NCBI RefSeq assembly: GCF_014306105.1
Contig: NZ_JACRVF010000008.1
Location: forward strand, 1 to 64,000
Reading direction: 5' to 3'
Source of the DNA: Pontibacter cellulosilyticus
Lineage (GTDB): Bacteria; Bacteroidota; Bacteroidia; Cytophagales; Hymenobacteraceae
DNA: 64,000 nt
Shown: piece by piece, positions 17,826-26,594 of the stretch
How positions within the stretch are numbered: position 1 is the first letter of the stretch
How the letters are laid out: each line of letters opens with the position of its first letter
The notes under the pieces: generated by a model
The model's database searches: none
Seen by the model: only the letters and a program-made list of their open reading frames with translations
Told to the model about the DNA's origin: nothing
Program-made: the position numbers and the translations under genes

Positions 17826-17875
17826 TCCTCAAAAGAAAAGAGACGCAAAGTTTTGCGTCTCTTTTCTTTTGAGGA
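17826..17875. terminator. Long-stem terminator after the glycine-zipper gene
   Basis: A nearly perfect stem of about 24 bp, GTCCTCAAAAGAAAAGAGAC with its complement, around a short loop, with T-rich 3' side; begins 7 bases after the stop. Confidence 0.85.
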
Positions 17876-18016
17876 CAGTTGCTTAATTAACCTACGTTCA
17901 AGAAATCTATGAGCACCTGTGTCAGTAGCTCCCCAAGTCTTACAGTAGCTGCACGCACTAAGGGATATTCACCTCCTGTTCCCCCTATCAATCCTGTAAG
18001 CCTTTATTCAAACAAA

Positions 18017-18049
18017 AAAGTCCTGCCAGATCATCTCCGGCAGGACTTT
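18017..18049 (-). terminator. Terminator of the DEAD-box helicase gene
   Basis: Stem AAAGTCCTGCC / GGCAGGACTTT, 11 bp, around an 11-base loop, just past the minus-strand stop. An AAGTATAA word lies between stop and stem. Confidence 0.85.
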
Positions 18050-18069
18050 AGATTTATACTTTAAGCGAA

Positions 18070-19443
18070 CTATGCGTTAGCTTTTGGTTTATTGCTGCTC
18101 CAGCGACGATTTCCGCCACCATTCTGGCTTCTGTTGCCGCCGTTATTACCACCTCCGTTGCGAGGCCCACCGGCTGGTCTGTTAGAGTTTGCACTACCCG
18201 AAGCGTTGCTGCTCCCGGCAGGCTTGTTGCCCCAGCGGCTTCTGCCACCGCCGCCGCCGCCACGCTTCTTCTGCTCTTTTACAGTGCTGGCCGCTTCGGC
18301 AAAGTCTTTTGCCGTCATTGGGTATGGGTGGTTATCCACTACTGGCACCGCTTTCGAGATCAGTTTCTGAATACCTACTAAATATGCAGTTTCCTCGGCA
18401 TCGCAAAACGATAAGGCTGTACCACTTGCTCCGGCACGACCTGTACGGCCAATGCGGTGCACGTAAGTTTCGGGCTCGTTTGGAAGCTCGTAATTGATCA
18501 CATGGCTCAGGTCGTCCACATCAATACCGCGGGCGGCAATATCAGTGGCTACCAGTACACGTGTCTGGCTCTTCTTGAAGTTATCCAAGGCACGTACTCT
18601 CGCATTCTGCGACTTGTTGCCATGTATGGCCTCAGCCTGAACGCCAGCTTTGGTCATGTCGCGAGCTACTCTGTCGGCACCATGCTTGGTGCGGGTAAAT
18701 ACAAGCGCGCGGTCAATTTCCCCGTCTTTAAGCAGGTGTATCAGCAGGTTCTTCTTGTCTGATTTCTTTACGTAGTATACTTTCTGCTGAATGGTGTTGG
18801 CTGTAGATGATACAGGCGTTACCTCTACCTTGGCAGGATCTACCAGAATAGTATCGGCAAGCTTCATAATCTCCGGAGCCATGGTAGCCGAGAAGAACAA
18901 TGACTGCCTTTTCTCCGGTATCACTTTCAGCACCTTCTTCACATCATGCACAAAACCCATATCCAGCATGCGGTCCGCCTCATCGAGCACGAACATCTGC
19001 AGGTAGCTCAGGTTAATATACTTCTGTGCCATCAGGTCCAATAAACGACCAGGTGTCGCCACCAGTATGTCTACTCCAGCTCTAAGGGCATCGGTTTGCG
19101 GACGCTGCGGCACACCACCAAATATCACTGTATGCTTCAGGCCAGTGTTCTTGCCATAGGCTTTCAGGCTGTCCCCGATCTGGATAGCCAGTTCGCGGGT
19201 AGGCGTAAGCACAAGTGCCTTAATCTTCTTCTGTCCGTTCTGAGGCTGCGCGTGCAACAACTGAAGTATTGGAATAGAGAAAGCGGCTGTTTTACCGGTA
19301 CCTGTCTGTGCGCATCCTAAGATGTCGCGCTGCTGCAGTATGTAAGGGATAGCTTGTGCCTGGATGGGAGTTGGTTTAGTGTATCCTTCTGTTTTAAGAG
19401 CGTTTAGGATAGGCTCTATCAAATTTAAATTCTCGAATGTCAT
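18070..19443 (-). CDS. DEAD-box ATP-dependent RNA helicase, RhlE-like
   Basis: A 457-residue helicase (from MTFENLNLIEPIL). It has the Q motif, motif I AQTGTGKT, Ia PTRELA, motif II DEAD, motif III SAT, then the C-terminal domain with ARGIDVDDL and HRIGRTGRAG. A Gly/Arg/Asn-rich tail of about 75 residues (RGGGGGG and RNGGGNNGGN segments) is expected to bind RNA loosely. RhlE-type helicases work in ribosome assembly and RNA decay. The frame is open for 33 more codons upstream, to 19542, and another Met lies there; I prefer 19443 because homologous N-termini begin at the Q motif. Confidence 0.93.
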   Translation of the reverse strand: MTFENLNLIEPILNALKTEGYTKPTPIQAQAIPYILQQRDILGCAQTGTGKTAAFSIPILQLLHAQPQNGQKKIKALVLTPTRELAIQIGDSLKAYGKNTGLKHTVIFGGVPQRPQTDALRAGVDILVATPGRLLDLMAQKYINLSYLQMFVLDEADRMLDMGFVHDVKKVLKVIPEKRQSLFFSATMAPEIMKLADTILVDPAKVEVTPVSSTANTIQQKVYYVKKSDKKNLLIHLLKDGEIDRALVFTRTKHGADRVARDMTKAGVQAEAIHGNKSQNARVRALDNFKKSQTRVLVATDIAARGIDVDDLSHVINYELPNEPETYVHRIGRTGRAGASGTALSFCDAEETAYLVGIQKLISKAVPVVDNHPYPMTAKDFAEAASTVKEQKKRGGGGGGRSRWGNKPAGSSNASGSANSNRPAGGPRNGGGNNGGNRSQNGGGNRRWSSNKPKANA

Positions 19444-19790
19444 TAATTGATTTTTCAGTATGAAAGGCTGGCCGTGCAGTAAATTTATAGCCGGCTCAGC
19501 TAAGCTTTGATGAACAAGCGCTTTCATCTGAAAGTATAACACAATGCGTGTTCTTGCTCATCCTTTCCACCCTTAACTTATAAAAGAGAACAAAGGTTCT
19601 TTTAAAGATTAAAGTATGGATAATAACTGTGCAAAGGTAGCCGTAAGTATGGTCAGTTCCTATATTTAGTTTTGGGGCACGATTTAAGGGCCGCGACGGA
19701 GCAAATTTATACTTAAGGTTTAAGCTGTATTCGATATTCAGAGCGAAGGCTTATATACTCCGACCTAAAGACCTTAATAAAAGATTTAAG

Positions 19791-19877
19791 TTGTCATCTC
19801 GACCTTTGGGAGAGATCTCTATAGAACTCCCTCATAGCTAATCCTAATTAGATCTCTCACAGTGTTCGAGATGACAA
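19791..19877. repeat. Palindromic intergenic repeat, copy 1 (TTGTCATCTCGA family)
   Basis: 87-bp imperfect palindrome with ends TTGTCATCTCGA and TCGAGATGACAA and internal AGAGATCTCTATAGAA. Related copies lie at 46474-46537 and 58904-58973. Such repeats are common between genes in Bacteroidota genomes. It and the desaturase terminator are the only structures I see in the gap 19444-19996. Confidence 0.8.
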
Positions 19878-19933
19878 ACTGCGAACGTCTCGCCTTTAGT
19901 TGCTTGTATAAGGTTATTACCTATTCCTACAAA

Positions 19934-19977
19934 AGTAAAATGGGTAGCATCCTTTATCAGAACACTACCCACTTTTA
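19934..19977 (-). terminator. Terminator of the desaturase gene
   Basis: Stem TGGGTAG / CTACCCA with A/T extension (AAGT/ACTT) around a 17-base loop, 20 bases past the minus-strand stop. Confidence 0.65.
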
Positions 19978-19996
19978 TATTTTAGATATCTAAATC

Positions 19997-21109
19997 TTAG
20001 CCAATAGCTTCGTTCAAACTTGGCAGCTTTCCAAAGCGGCGTAGCGTGTTAATGTGCGAGCGCAGGGCCTGCCAGAACGTTTTATTCTCCATGTAAGGAA
20101 TCCCGAACTCCTCAGCAGTCTCTTTCACGATATGAGAAATGGCAGGATAATGTACGTGGCATACGCGCGGAAACAGGTGGTGCTCGATCTGGTAATTCAA
20201 ACCTCCTACATACCAGTTTATAAATTTATTATCGCGCGAAAAATTAACGGTAGTATGCATCTGGTGGATTGCCCAATCATTCTCGATCGTACCGTTCTCG
20301 TCAGGGCGTGGATGGGTAGTGCCCTCAACAGTATGTGCCAACTGGAACACTACCGTAAGTACAATACCTGCTACAAAGTGCATTAACAAAAAGCCCAACA
20401 GCACCTGTATAAACGGGATGCCGAAAGCTACTACCGGCAGCACCAGCATGACAGCAAAGTATAAAACTTTCATGGCGATGATCTTGAGCAGCATCTTTTT
20501 ATTCTCTTTGTCAGAGTTTGAGTTAACCCCGTTTTTAATGAACAGGAAGTACTGCACAAAGTCTTTGGCAATAACCCAGTAAAGCGTTAGTAAACCGTAG
20601 AAAAAGAAAGCGTAAAGCCACTGCAGTTTATGGTAGAACTTAACATTAGTGTGCGGTGAAAAGCGCAGCACCAGTCTGTCCTGAATATCCTCGTCCATAT
20701 CTACCACATTGGTGTAGGTATGGTGCAGAATGTTGTGCTGCAGTTTCCAGTTAAAAGCCGAGCCTCCTACCAGGTTTAAAGTATGGCCCATCAGAAAATT
20801 CACTCGCTTGTTGTTGGAGTATGCTCCGTGGTTTGCGTCGTGCATAACGCTCATACCAATACCTGCCACACCTAAGCCCATAATAAACCACAGGGTAAGG
20901 CTAAGCGGGAAAGACGGCTGAAACGCCAGCAGGTAAATAAACGGAAGTACGTAGCAAGCTAACAGCACCACGCTCTTTACCACCATTTCGGTATTTGCAT
21001 TTTTGGAGATATTATTCTCAGCAAAGTATGCGTCTACTCTTTTGCGGAGCGTAGCAAAGAAGAGATTCCTGTCTTTAGATACAAACTTGATTTTGCTTTT
21101 GGGCTTCAT
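19997..21109 (-). CDS. Membrane fatty acid desaturase (acyl-lipid/acyl-CoA type)
   Basis: A 370-residue di-iron membrane desaturase. The three histidine boxes are HDANHG (90-95), HNILHH (125-130) and QIEHH (307-311), with hydrophobic hairpins before box 1 and between boxes 2 and 3. The Q in the third box is typical of front-end desaturases, but there is no cytochrome b5 domain, as in bacterial members. It would introduce a cis double bond into membrane fatty acids and help cold adaptation; the regiospecificity cannot be read. Monocistronic, with its own terminator. Confidence 0.92.
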   Translation of the reverse strand: MKPKSKIKFVSKDRNLFFATLRKRVDAYFAENNISKNANTEMVVKSVVLLACYVLPFIYLLAFQPSFPLSLTLWFIMGLGVAGIGMSVMHDANHGAYSNNKRVNFLMGHTLNLVGGSAFNWKLQHNILHHTYTNVVDMDEDIQDRLVLRFSPHTNVKFYHKLQWLYAFFFYGLLTLYWVIAKDFVQYFLFIKNGVNSNSDKENKKMLLKIIAMKVLYFAVMLVLPVVAFGIPFIQVLLGFLLMHFVAGIVLTVVFQLAHTVEGTTHPRPDENGTIENDWAIHQMHTTVNFSRDNKFINWYVGGLNYQIEHHLFPRVCHVHYPAISHIVKETAEEFGIPYMENKTFWQALRSHINTLRRFGKLPSLNEAIG

Positions 21110-21267
21110 ATGGGATGCTATTTAAGGTCTGTAGAATCGGCCTCGACTAATTTACAAAAACCTTAGGATTTTCAGATAAAAAGCATGGGCAGGTACTAAT
21201 ACAAGCCAACAATTTAAGTATAAGTTCCGACAAAAGCAGCATCAATACGCTAATTACATTTAGTTTT

Positions 21268-21310
21268 CTAAACAGAAAAGGCAGGTATTAAACCTGCCTT
21301 TTCTGTTTAG
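21268..21310 (-). terminator. Terminator of the lipoprotein gene
   Basis: Perfect 19-bp stem starting CTAAACAGAAAAGGCAGGT, with a 5-base loop, 20 bases past the minus-strand stop. An AAGTATAA word lies between stop codon and stem. Confidence 0.85.
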
Positions 21311-21329
21311 AAATTATACTTTTCAGCTA

Positions 21330-21917
21330 TCAGCGCTGTCCTGCTTCTAAGGTTATTTTAGTGGATGTGTGAAACGCGGCCTCCGTTACATCTACTTTAT
21401 CAGTGCCAGCTGTGTAGGTAAGTTTAACCCAACCTGCTTTATACTTATCTCCCTCTTTTAACCTGAATCCGACATAAACTGTACTGCTGTTTCCCAATGG
21501 CCCTTCGGCCAGCGTCTGTGCTCCACTAGGCTGACGCAGATCCAGAACATAACCATTTGCTCTTATAAACTGATAATTTCTGTTCTGATCTTCCTGCACT
21601 ACATCGTTTAACTGTAAAGGGGCAGCCCAATTGCCAATAGAGATATCCTGTTGCAGGTTTAGCAGCACCTGGTTGTTCTCCAGCGGACGAACATAAAAGA
21701 GGTTATGGCTTCCCTGGGAGTCTGATACCAGCACATTGCCAAAAGTGAAGTCATTTCTGCCATCGCTGTTTACGTCTACCTGAATCGGGACAGTATACTT
21801 AAAGGAAGAGTTAATTTGCTTGTGGACAATAGTCAGAGGCTCTACCTCGCTCTCCTTCTCTTTGTCGCAGGAGGTAAAGGCTAGCGCAAGCAGCGCAAGC
21901 GTAAACATTTTTTTCAT
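21330..21917 (-). CDS. Predicted lipoprotein, function unknown
   Basis: A 195-residue protein with a lipobox (LAFTSCDKE, Cys at about 17) and an acidic linker after it, as in surface lipoproteins of Bacteroidota. The body is predicted mostly beta (VPIQVDVNSDGRNDFTFG resembles a short calcium-binding or FG-GAP-like Asp loop). No catalytic motif is visible. Monocistronic with a strong terminator; no informative neighbour. Confidence 0.7.
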   Translation of the reverse strand: MKKMFTLALLALAFTSCDKEKESEVEPLTIVHKQINSSFKYTVPIQVDVNSDGRNDFTFGNVLVSDSQGSHNLFYVRPLENNQVLLNLQQDISIGNWAAPLQLNDVVQEDQNRNYQFIRANGYVLDLRQPSGAQTLAEGPLGNSSTVYVGFRLKEGDKYKAGWVKLTYTAGTDKVDVTEAAFHTSTKITLEAGQR

Positions 21918-22170
21918 AGTTTTTAGGTATAAGTATAGTAATAAATTATCAGATCACTGATCAGACAACTCTAAGAGACAGACCCATAATCTTCTCCCAT
22001 AGTTGCACGATGTCAAATAAAGTATGGTCAGTATACATGCTTTTTATTAGCACAGCCAGCAGTTGCAGGAGTGTTTTCATAGTTTAGAATCAGGTTCGTT
22101 CATGGTTATGCTGCGGCATAATCTGACATAAAGTAAATAGCTTTCTGCGAGTTACAAATCGCAAAGCAAA
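21918..22170. other. Intergenic space without recognised gene
   Basis: The upstream space of the lipoprotein gene and the end of the lpdA unit. I see no reading frame or repeat apart from the terminator that follows. Confidence 0.4.
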
Positions 22171-22204
22171 CGGGGTTAGCCGAATTTTCGACTAACCCCG
22201 TTTT
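22171..22204 (-). terminator. Terminator of lpdA
   Basis: Stem CGGGGTTAG / CTAACCCCG with flanking A and T runs, about 35 bases past the minus-strand stop; followed in the gene sense by no further gene for 250 bases. AAGTATAA lies between stop and stem. Confidence 0.88.
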
Positions 22205-22237
22205 ATACTTGCTATAAGCTCCTGAGAGCCTGATAAA

Positions 22238-23632
22238 TTATAGGTGGATTACCTCGTCGTAAGCTGCTGCTGCTGCCTCCATGATAGCCTCGCTCATGGT
22301 TGGGTGCGGGTGAACAGACTTGATGATCTCATGGCCTGTTGTCTCCAGTTTACGGGCAACTACCACTTCAGCAATCATTTCTGTTACATTGGCACCAATC
22401 ATATGCGCGCCCAGGAACTCGCCATACTTGGCATCGAAGATAACTTTGATAAAGCCATCTTTTGCACCGGCAGCGCTTGCCTTACCAGATGCAGAGAATG
22501 GGAATTTACCAACTTTGATCTCCAGGCCCTGCTCACGTGCAGCTTTCTCGGTTAAACCAACCGAAGCGATTTCAGGAGAGCAATACGTACAGCCAGGTAT
22601 GTTGCCGTAGTTTAACGGCTCCGGGTGATGGCCAGCAATTTTCTCCACACAGATGATACCTTCCGCAGAAGCTACGTGCGCCAATGCCGGACCAGGAACA
22701 ATGTCACCGATCGCGTAAATGCCATCAACGTTTGTCTTGTAGAACTCATCTACAGTTACACGGCCTTTGTCTACTTTAATACCAAGCTCTTCGATACCGA
22801 TGTTCTCCAGGTTTGTCTGGATACCAACCGCAGAAAGTACGATCTCAGCATCAAGTGTCTCCTCGCCTTTGGCAGTTTTCACTTTTACTTTGCAGATATC
22901 GCCGCTCGTATCAACAGACTCTACAGAAGCGTTTGTCATGATGCTGATGCCAGCTTTCTTGAAAGACTTCTCCAGTTGCTTTGATACTTCCTCGTCCTCA
23001 ACAGGAACGATGTTTGGCATGTACTCTACTACCGTTACTTTCGTGCCCATAGCGTTGTAAAAGTATGCAAACTCTACCCCGATAGCACCAGAACCAACTA
23101 CTACCATGCTCTCCGGCATTTTATCCAGCGCCATTGCCTGGCGATAGCCGATAATCTTTTTGCCATCAATCGGCAGGTTAGGAAGCTCACGAGAGCGTGC
23201 ACCTGTAGCCAGAATTATGTTGGTAGCCTCTACTGTATCTTTCTTTCCGTCCTTGTCAGTAACTTCGATCTTGCCTTGGGCTACTACTTTGCCAGTACCC
23301 ATAATCGCATCGATCTTGTTTTTGCGGAACAGGAACTGAATACCTTTGCTCATACCATCTGCCACACCGCGGCTACGCTTAATTACAGCATTGAAGTCTA
23401 CAGAAGCCTCTCCAATGTTGATACCGTAGTCAGCTGCATGATTGATGTACTCGAATACGTTTGCGCTCTTCAGCAATGCTTTTGTCGGGATACAGCCCCA
23501 GTTCAAGCAGATACCACCCAGCGACTCACGCTCGATCACACCTACCTTCATACCCAGCTGCGACGCACGGATAGCTGCTACATAACCACCCGGGCCACTA
23601 CCCAGCACTACTAAATCGTATTTTGATGCCAT
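22238..23632 (-). CDS. lpdA: Dihydrolipoyl dehydrogenase (E3)
   Basis: A 464-residue flavoprotein disulfide reductase that reoxidises the lipoyl arms of 2-oxoacid dehydrogenase complexes and the glycine cleavage system. FAD loop GSGPGG at 11-16, redox pair C42/C47 (CLNWGC), an NAD-binding GSGAIG block, and the C-terminal HPHPTMSEA block with the catalytic His-Glu pair. Start chosen at 23632 (MASKYDLVVLGSG); the frame stays open nine codons upstream. No E1 or E2 genes lie nearby, so it probably serves several complexes. A consensus promoter lies just upstream. Its codons avoid ATA, as expected for strong expression. Confidence 0.96.
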   Translation of the reverse strand: MASKYDLVVLGSGPGGYVAAIRASQLGMKVGVIERESLGGICLNWGCIPTKALLKSANVFEYINHAADYGINIGEASVDFNAVIKRSRGVADGMSKGIQFLFRKNKIDAIMGTGKVVAQGKIEVTDKDGKKDTVEATNIILATGARSRELPNLPIDGKKIIGYRQAMALDKMPESMVVVGSGAIGVEFAYFYNAMGTKVTVVEYMPNIVPVEDEEVSKQLEKSFKKAGISIMTNASVESVDTSGDICKVKVKTAKGEETLDAEIVLSAVGIQTNLENIGIEELGIKVDKGRVTVDEFYKTNVDGIYAIGDIVPGPALAHVASAEGIICVEKIAGHHPEPLNYGNIPGCTYCSPEIASVGLTEKAAREQGLEIKVGKFPFSASGKASAAGAKDGFIKVIFDAKYGEFLGAHMIGANVTEMIAEVVVARKLETTGHEIIKSVHPHPTMSEAIMEAAAAAYDEVIHL

Positions 23633-23656
23633 AATATCTAAGTTAAAGTTGATGAG

Positions 23657-23688
23657 CAAAATTAAGCGATAATCCCAACTTCACAAAA
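23657..23688 (-). promoter_or_regulatory. Consensus promoter of lpdA
   Basis: On the minus strand, TTTG (plus 23684-23687) is followed after 19 bases by TAATTTTG (plus 23657-23664), an exact match to the Bacteroidota -33/-7 pattern. Predicted start of transcription near 23650 leaves a leader of about 18 bases. Confidence 0.75.
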
Positions 23689-23831
23689 CGGCTTTAGCTA
23701 TACTTGGCATTAGTACAATGCAAGGAAGTGAGTTGGATGATCAGGTGATTTTTTCAGAAAATGAAAATTTATCTTTTAAGATTGTGCTGTAGTGCTGTAC
23801 TTTACACATTGTAGCACATTTTACCTATTGC

Positions 23832-24440
23832 ATGAATAAACTTTTACTTTCTATACTTTTCTTATTGGTTTCGTTTTCGGTACAGGCTCAGAAGTCTGCC
23901 AAAGAATATTTTATAAGCGGAAACGAGAAATTTAACACCGGCAAGTATGCTGAGGCCATAAAAGATTACGACCAGGTTCTGAAGCAGGAGCCTAAACACG
24001 CCCCTACCCTCACCAACCGTGGTATCGCCAAAGACAGGCTGCAGGAGTACCGCGAGGCCATCGAGGATTTTACCCGGGCTATTGCCGCCGATCCAAAGTA
24101 CACTGAAGCGTACCTGAGCCGTGGCCTATCAAAGTATAACCTAAAAGATTACCGCAGCGCCCTGTTGGACTTTAACAAAGGCATTGAGCTCGACCCTAAA
24201 GATGCAAAGGCACATAACAACCGTGGCCTGGTGCGCTATGGATTAAAAGACTACAGCGGCGCCATTACCGACTACTCCAAAGCCATTTCCTTAAATCCAA
24301 AGTATGAGGAGGCTTTTTACAACCGCGGTGCCCCTAAGTATAACCTAGGCGACAAAGCAGGCGCCTGCGCCGACTGGACAAAAGCAAAGTCACTGGGTTT
24401 GAAAGAGGCAGATGCTTACCTAAAGAAGTATTGCAAGTAG
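23832..24440 (+). CDS. Secreted tetratricopeptide repeat protein
   Basis: A 202-residue protein with a signal peptide (about 1-19, ending VQAQ) and some five TPR units: repeats of the form AEAIKDYDQVLKQEPKH, REAIEDFTRAIAADPKY, RSALLDFNKGIELDPKD, SGAITDYSKAISLNPKY, each with Asn-Arg-Gly at the helix junction. TPRs of this class hold protein partners together in the periplasm. A C-terminal block (LGDKAGACADWTKAKSLGLKEA) is a typical last repeat in Bacteroidota proteins. Divergent from lpdA; its own terminator follows. Partner unknown. Confidence 0.88.
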   Translation: MNKLLLSILFLLVSFSVQAQKSAKEYFISGNEKFNTGKYAEAIKDYDQVLKQEPKHAPTLTNRGIAKDRLQEYREAIEDFTRAIAADPKYTEAYLSRGLSKYNLKDYRSALLDFNKGIELDPKDAKAHNNRGLVRYGLKDYSGAITDYSKAISLNPKYEEAFYNRGAPKYNLGDKAGACADWTKAKSLGLKEADAYLKKYCK

Positions 24441-24460
24441 CACTTAATGTAATATGATAG

Positions 24461-24489
24461 AAAGGCTGGAGTAGTTTCCAGCCTTTTTT
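24461..24489 (+). terminator. Terminator of the TPR gene
   Basis: Stem AAAGGCTGGA / TCCAGCCTTT, followed by TTTT, 20 bases after the stop. Confidence 0.88.
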
Positions 24490-24568
24490 GTTTGAATAGT
24501 ATTGCCCAGAATAATTGATGTGGGTGCCGTTTGGTTTGGCGAGTCTCCATCTCCGTTTTTATGCAGCA

Positions 24569-24785
24569 CCGGGTCCAACCACCCCTACCCCCTCCTTGTC
24601 CAAGGCGGGGAATTATACTTACTACCTCAACTCTTATCATGATAGCTTTGGTTCTTCACCTTGTCATCCTGATAGGATCTTGAGGGAAGATAAGTTAAGA
24701 AAAACTACAGTGCTTATACTTTGGCTATAGCAACTTCAGTGTTCCCCGCCTTGGACAAGGAGGGGGTAGGGGTGGTTGGACCCGG
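24569..24785. repeat. Gene-less unit with perfect 44-bp terminal inverted repeats
   Basis: Arms at 24569-24612 and 24742-24785 are perfect inverse copies over 44 bases. Each arm carries CCAACCACCCCTACCCCC, then a small hairpin (CCTTGTCCAAGG). The 129-bp centre has no gene but resembles the centre of the unit at 61206-61413 (shared TTGTCAT, GATCTTGA, CTACAG). It lies in the 24441-24988 gap between the TPR and M23 genes; nothing else is seen there except terminators. It may be a non-autonomous relative of the DUF559 element at 40428-40945. Confidence 0.85.
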
Positions 24786-24933
24786 CAATGCTGAACAATG
24801 CTCAGGGTTTTTGACCTGTCAACGATTGCCTACGCCCAAGACAAAGCTTACCGGCCTTGGGGGCACTAGAGTAAGAAGTTAAACGTTAGGCAAGTAGGAC
24901 TGAGGAATCAAACTAGCTAATAAGAGTAGTATA

Positions 24934-24964
24934 AAAAAAAGGCGCTTTATCAGCGCCTTTTTAA
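24934..24964 (-). terminator. Terminator of the M23 peptidase gene
   Basis: Stem AAAAAGGCGCT / AGCGCCTTTTT around TTATC, 25 bases past the minus-strand stop, followed by AAGTATAA on the plus strand. Confidence 0.87.
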
Positions 24965-24988
24965 GTATAAAATCATTCGCTAAGATGA

Positions 24989-26317
24989 CTAAGCATCTGT
25001 CGGATCTTTTCCTTTTTCCGAAGCTAGTAAGGCGGGCTTCACATTTTTCATGTCAATGGCCTCCATTCTACGCATTGTCTCTTCCTTCAGCGCAGCAAAT
25101 TCATCCATGTTCTTCTTTCGGATTGGTTCGGCAGTAGGCAATTTTACACGCAGCGCATCTACCTGTTTGCCATTCTTCCAGAAGCGGTAGCAAAGATGCG
25201 GACCGGTGGCAAGACCTGTGCTGCCTACATAGCCAATTGTCTGGCCCTGCTTTACGTGCATACCGGCACGAATGCCTCTTGCAAACCTGGACATATGCAG
25301 GTATTGCGTAGTATAAGTCTTGTTGTGCCTGATCTTTACATAGTAGCCGTTGCCGCGGGTATAGCGTGCTTCCAGCACTTTGCCGTCGCCTACTGTTCTG
25401 ATTGGAGTACCGCGCGGTGCGGCAAAGTCGGTGCCCAGGTGTGCCTTGTAGCGCTTTTGCACCGGGTGGAAACGGCGCTTTGAGAAGCGGGAACTGATAC
25501 GGCTATATTCTAGTGGCTCTTTCAGGAAAGCTCTTTTCAGGCTCTGTCCTTTTTCATCGTAATACCCCATTCCGTTGCCCTGGTCAAAGCCGATGGCGTA
25601 TACTTCCTGCCCATTATGCTCAAAAACAGCTGATTTTAATTCTCCGTAACCAATGGTGGTGCCATTAACTACTTTCTCTTCATAGATCAGCTTAAATTTA
25701 TCGCCGGGCTGAAGGTGGTTCAGGTTTAGGCGCCATGCATAGATATCGGCAAACTTGTTAACCAGTTGTGGCGAGCCACCGGCCTCCACCATCGAATCGA
25801 ACAAAGAACTTTTAATCTCACCAGCTAAGGTACGCTCCACAACTTCTATTTTGCGCTTTACTAATGTAACCTCTGTTTCCCCACGCAGGTCGTAAATCAC
25901 ATACTCTACAGGGTTAGGCTCATAAATAAAGTATTGGGCTGTCTGGGCAGAATCTAGGGAGTGTAGTATAGTATAGCTGCTATTGGCGGCAATTCTACGA
26001 ACACTGTATACTTTTTTTGCCTTTTGCGCCAGAGTGTGCGCCTGTGTTGGTGAGATATTATACGCTGCCAGTATTTCAGAGATATTTTCACCACTTTTCA
26101 CCTCATCTTCTACAATCGCCAGTGTATCGGTAGATATGCCATATACAATGGGGGCTGGCTTCTTCTCTGCTTTAACAAGATCAAGCTTAGGTTTAGACTC
26201 ATTCTGGCGGGCCATCACCTGGTCGGAATTCAGGCTAACAACACGTGCTGCAATAATAAAAAACAACAGCAACAAAGCGAGCAGGGTGGCAAGCCCTTTA
26301 CTACGTTTGTACATCAC
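24989..26317 (-). CDS. M23-family peptidoglycan endopeptidase, membrane-anchored
   Basis: A 442-residue cell-wall hydrolase of the MepM kind. A membrane anchor (about 9-30) is followed by a LysM-like/OapA region with VKSGENISEILAAYNIS (73-89), a linker domain, and a LytM domain at about 285-395. Zinc ligands His293 and Asp297 are in HLGTDFAAPRGTP, and His341 is in YLHMSRF. The usual HxH pair reads GPHLCYRF (374-376), with Cys in place of the ligand His. Cys can bind zinc, so activity is not excluded, and I recall this form from other Bacteroidota, but I cannot check that. Expected role: cutting peptide cross-links during wall growth. Confidence 0.88.
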   Translation of the reverse strand: MMYKRSKGLATLLALLLLFFIIAARVVSLNSDQVMARQNESKPKLDLVKAEKKPAPIVYGISTDTLAIVEDEVKSGENISEILAAYNISPTQAHTLAQKAKKVYSVRRIAANSSYTILHSLDSAQTAQYFIYEPNPVEYVIYDLRGETEVTLVKRKIEVVERTLAGEIKSSLFDSMVEAGGSPQLVNKFADIYAWRLNLNHLQPGDKFKLIYEEKVVNGTTIGYGELKSAVFEHNGQEVYAIGFDQGNGMGYYDEKGQSLKRAFLKEPLEYSRISSRFSKRRFHPVQKRYKAHLGTDFAAPRGTPIRTVGDGKVLEARYTRGNGYYVKIRHNKTYTTQYLHMSRFARGIRAGMHVKQGQTIGYVGSTGLATGPHLCYRFWKNGKQVDALRVKLPTAEPIRKKNMDEFAALKEETMRRMEAIDMKNVKPALLASEKGKDPTDA

Positions 26318-26556
26318 TAAAAAATACCTTTGGTTGGAAAATCGACACGAAAATATGCTTTAACCGATAGAAATAAAAATATCAATCAACATAATCATCA
26401 GATTATAAATATGTTGCAATAGTTTTGCCAAAAGTCAATATAGCACTGCAATCTATAACGCGCATTGTTATAGCTCTATTATAACTTTAGTATACTTTCT
26501 GCAACTGTCTCTAAACCATGCTTTTTGGCTACGCTGGAGCATCAGTAATAAACTAC

Positions 26557-26588
26557 TTTCGCAAAAAACATTTCTTTTTATAACTTTG
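26557..26588 (+). promoter_or_regulatory. Predicted fabG promoter giving a nearly leaderless mRNA
   Basis: TAACTTTG at 26581-26588 is an exact -7 box; TTTC at 26557-26560 lies 20 bases upstream as a near-consensus -33. The start codon begins at 26595, only 6 bases after the -7 box, so transcription would begin within a few bases of the ATG. Confidence 0.6.
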
Positions 26589-26594
26589 GCCTCC

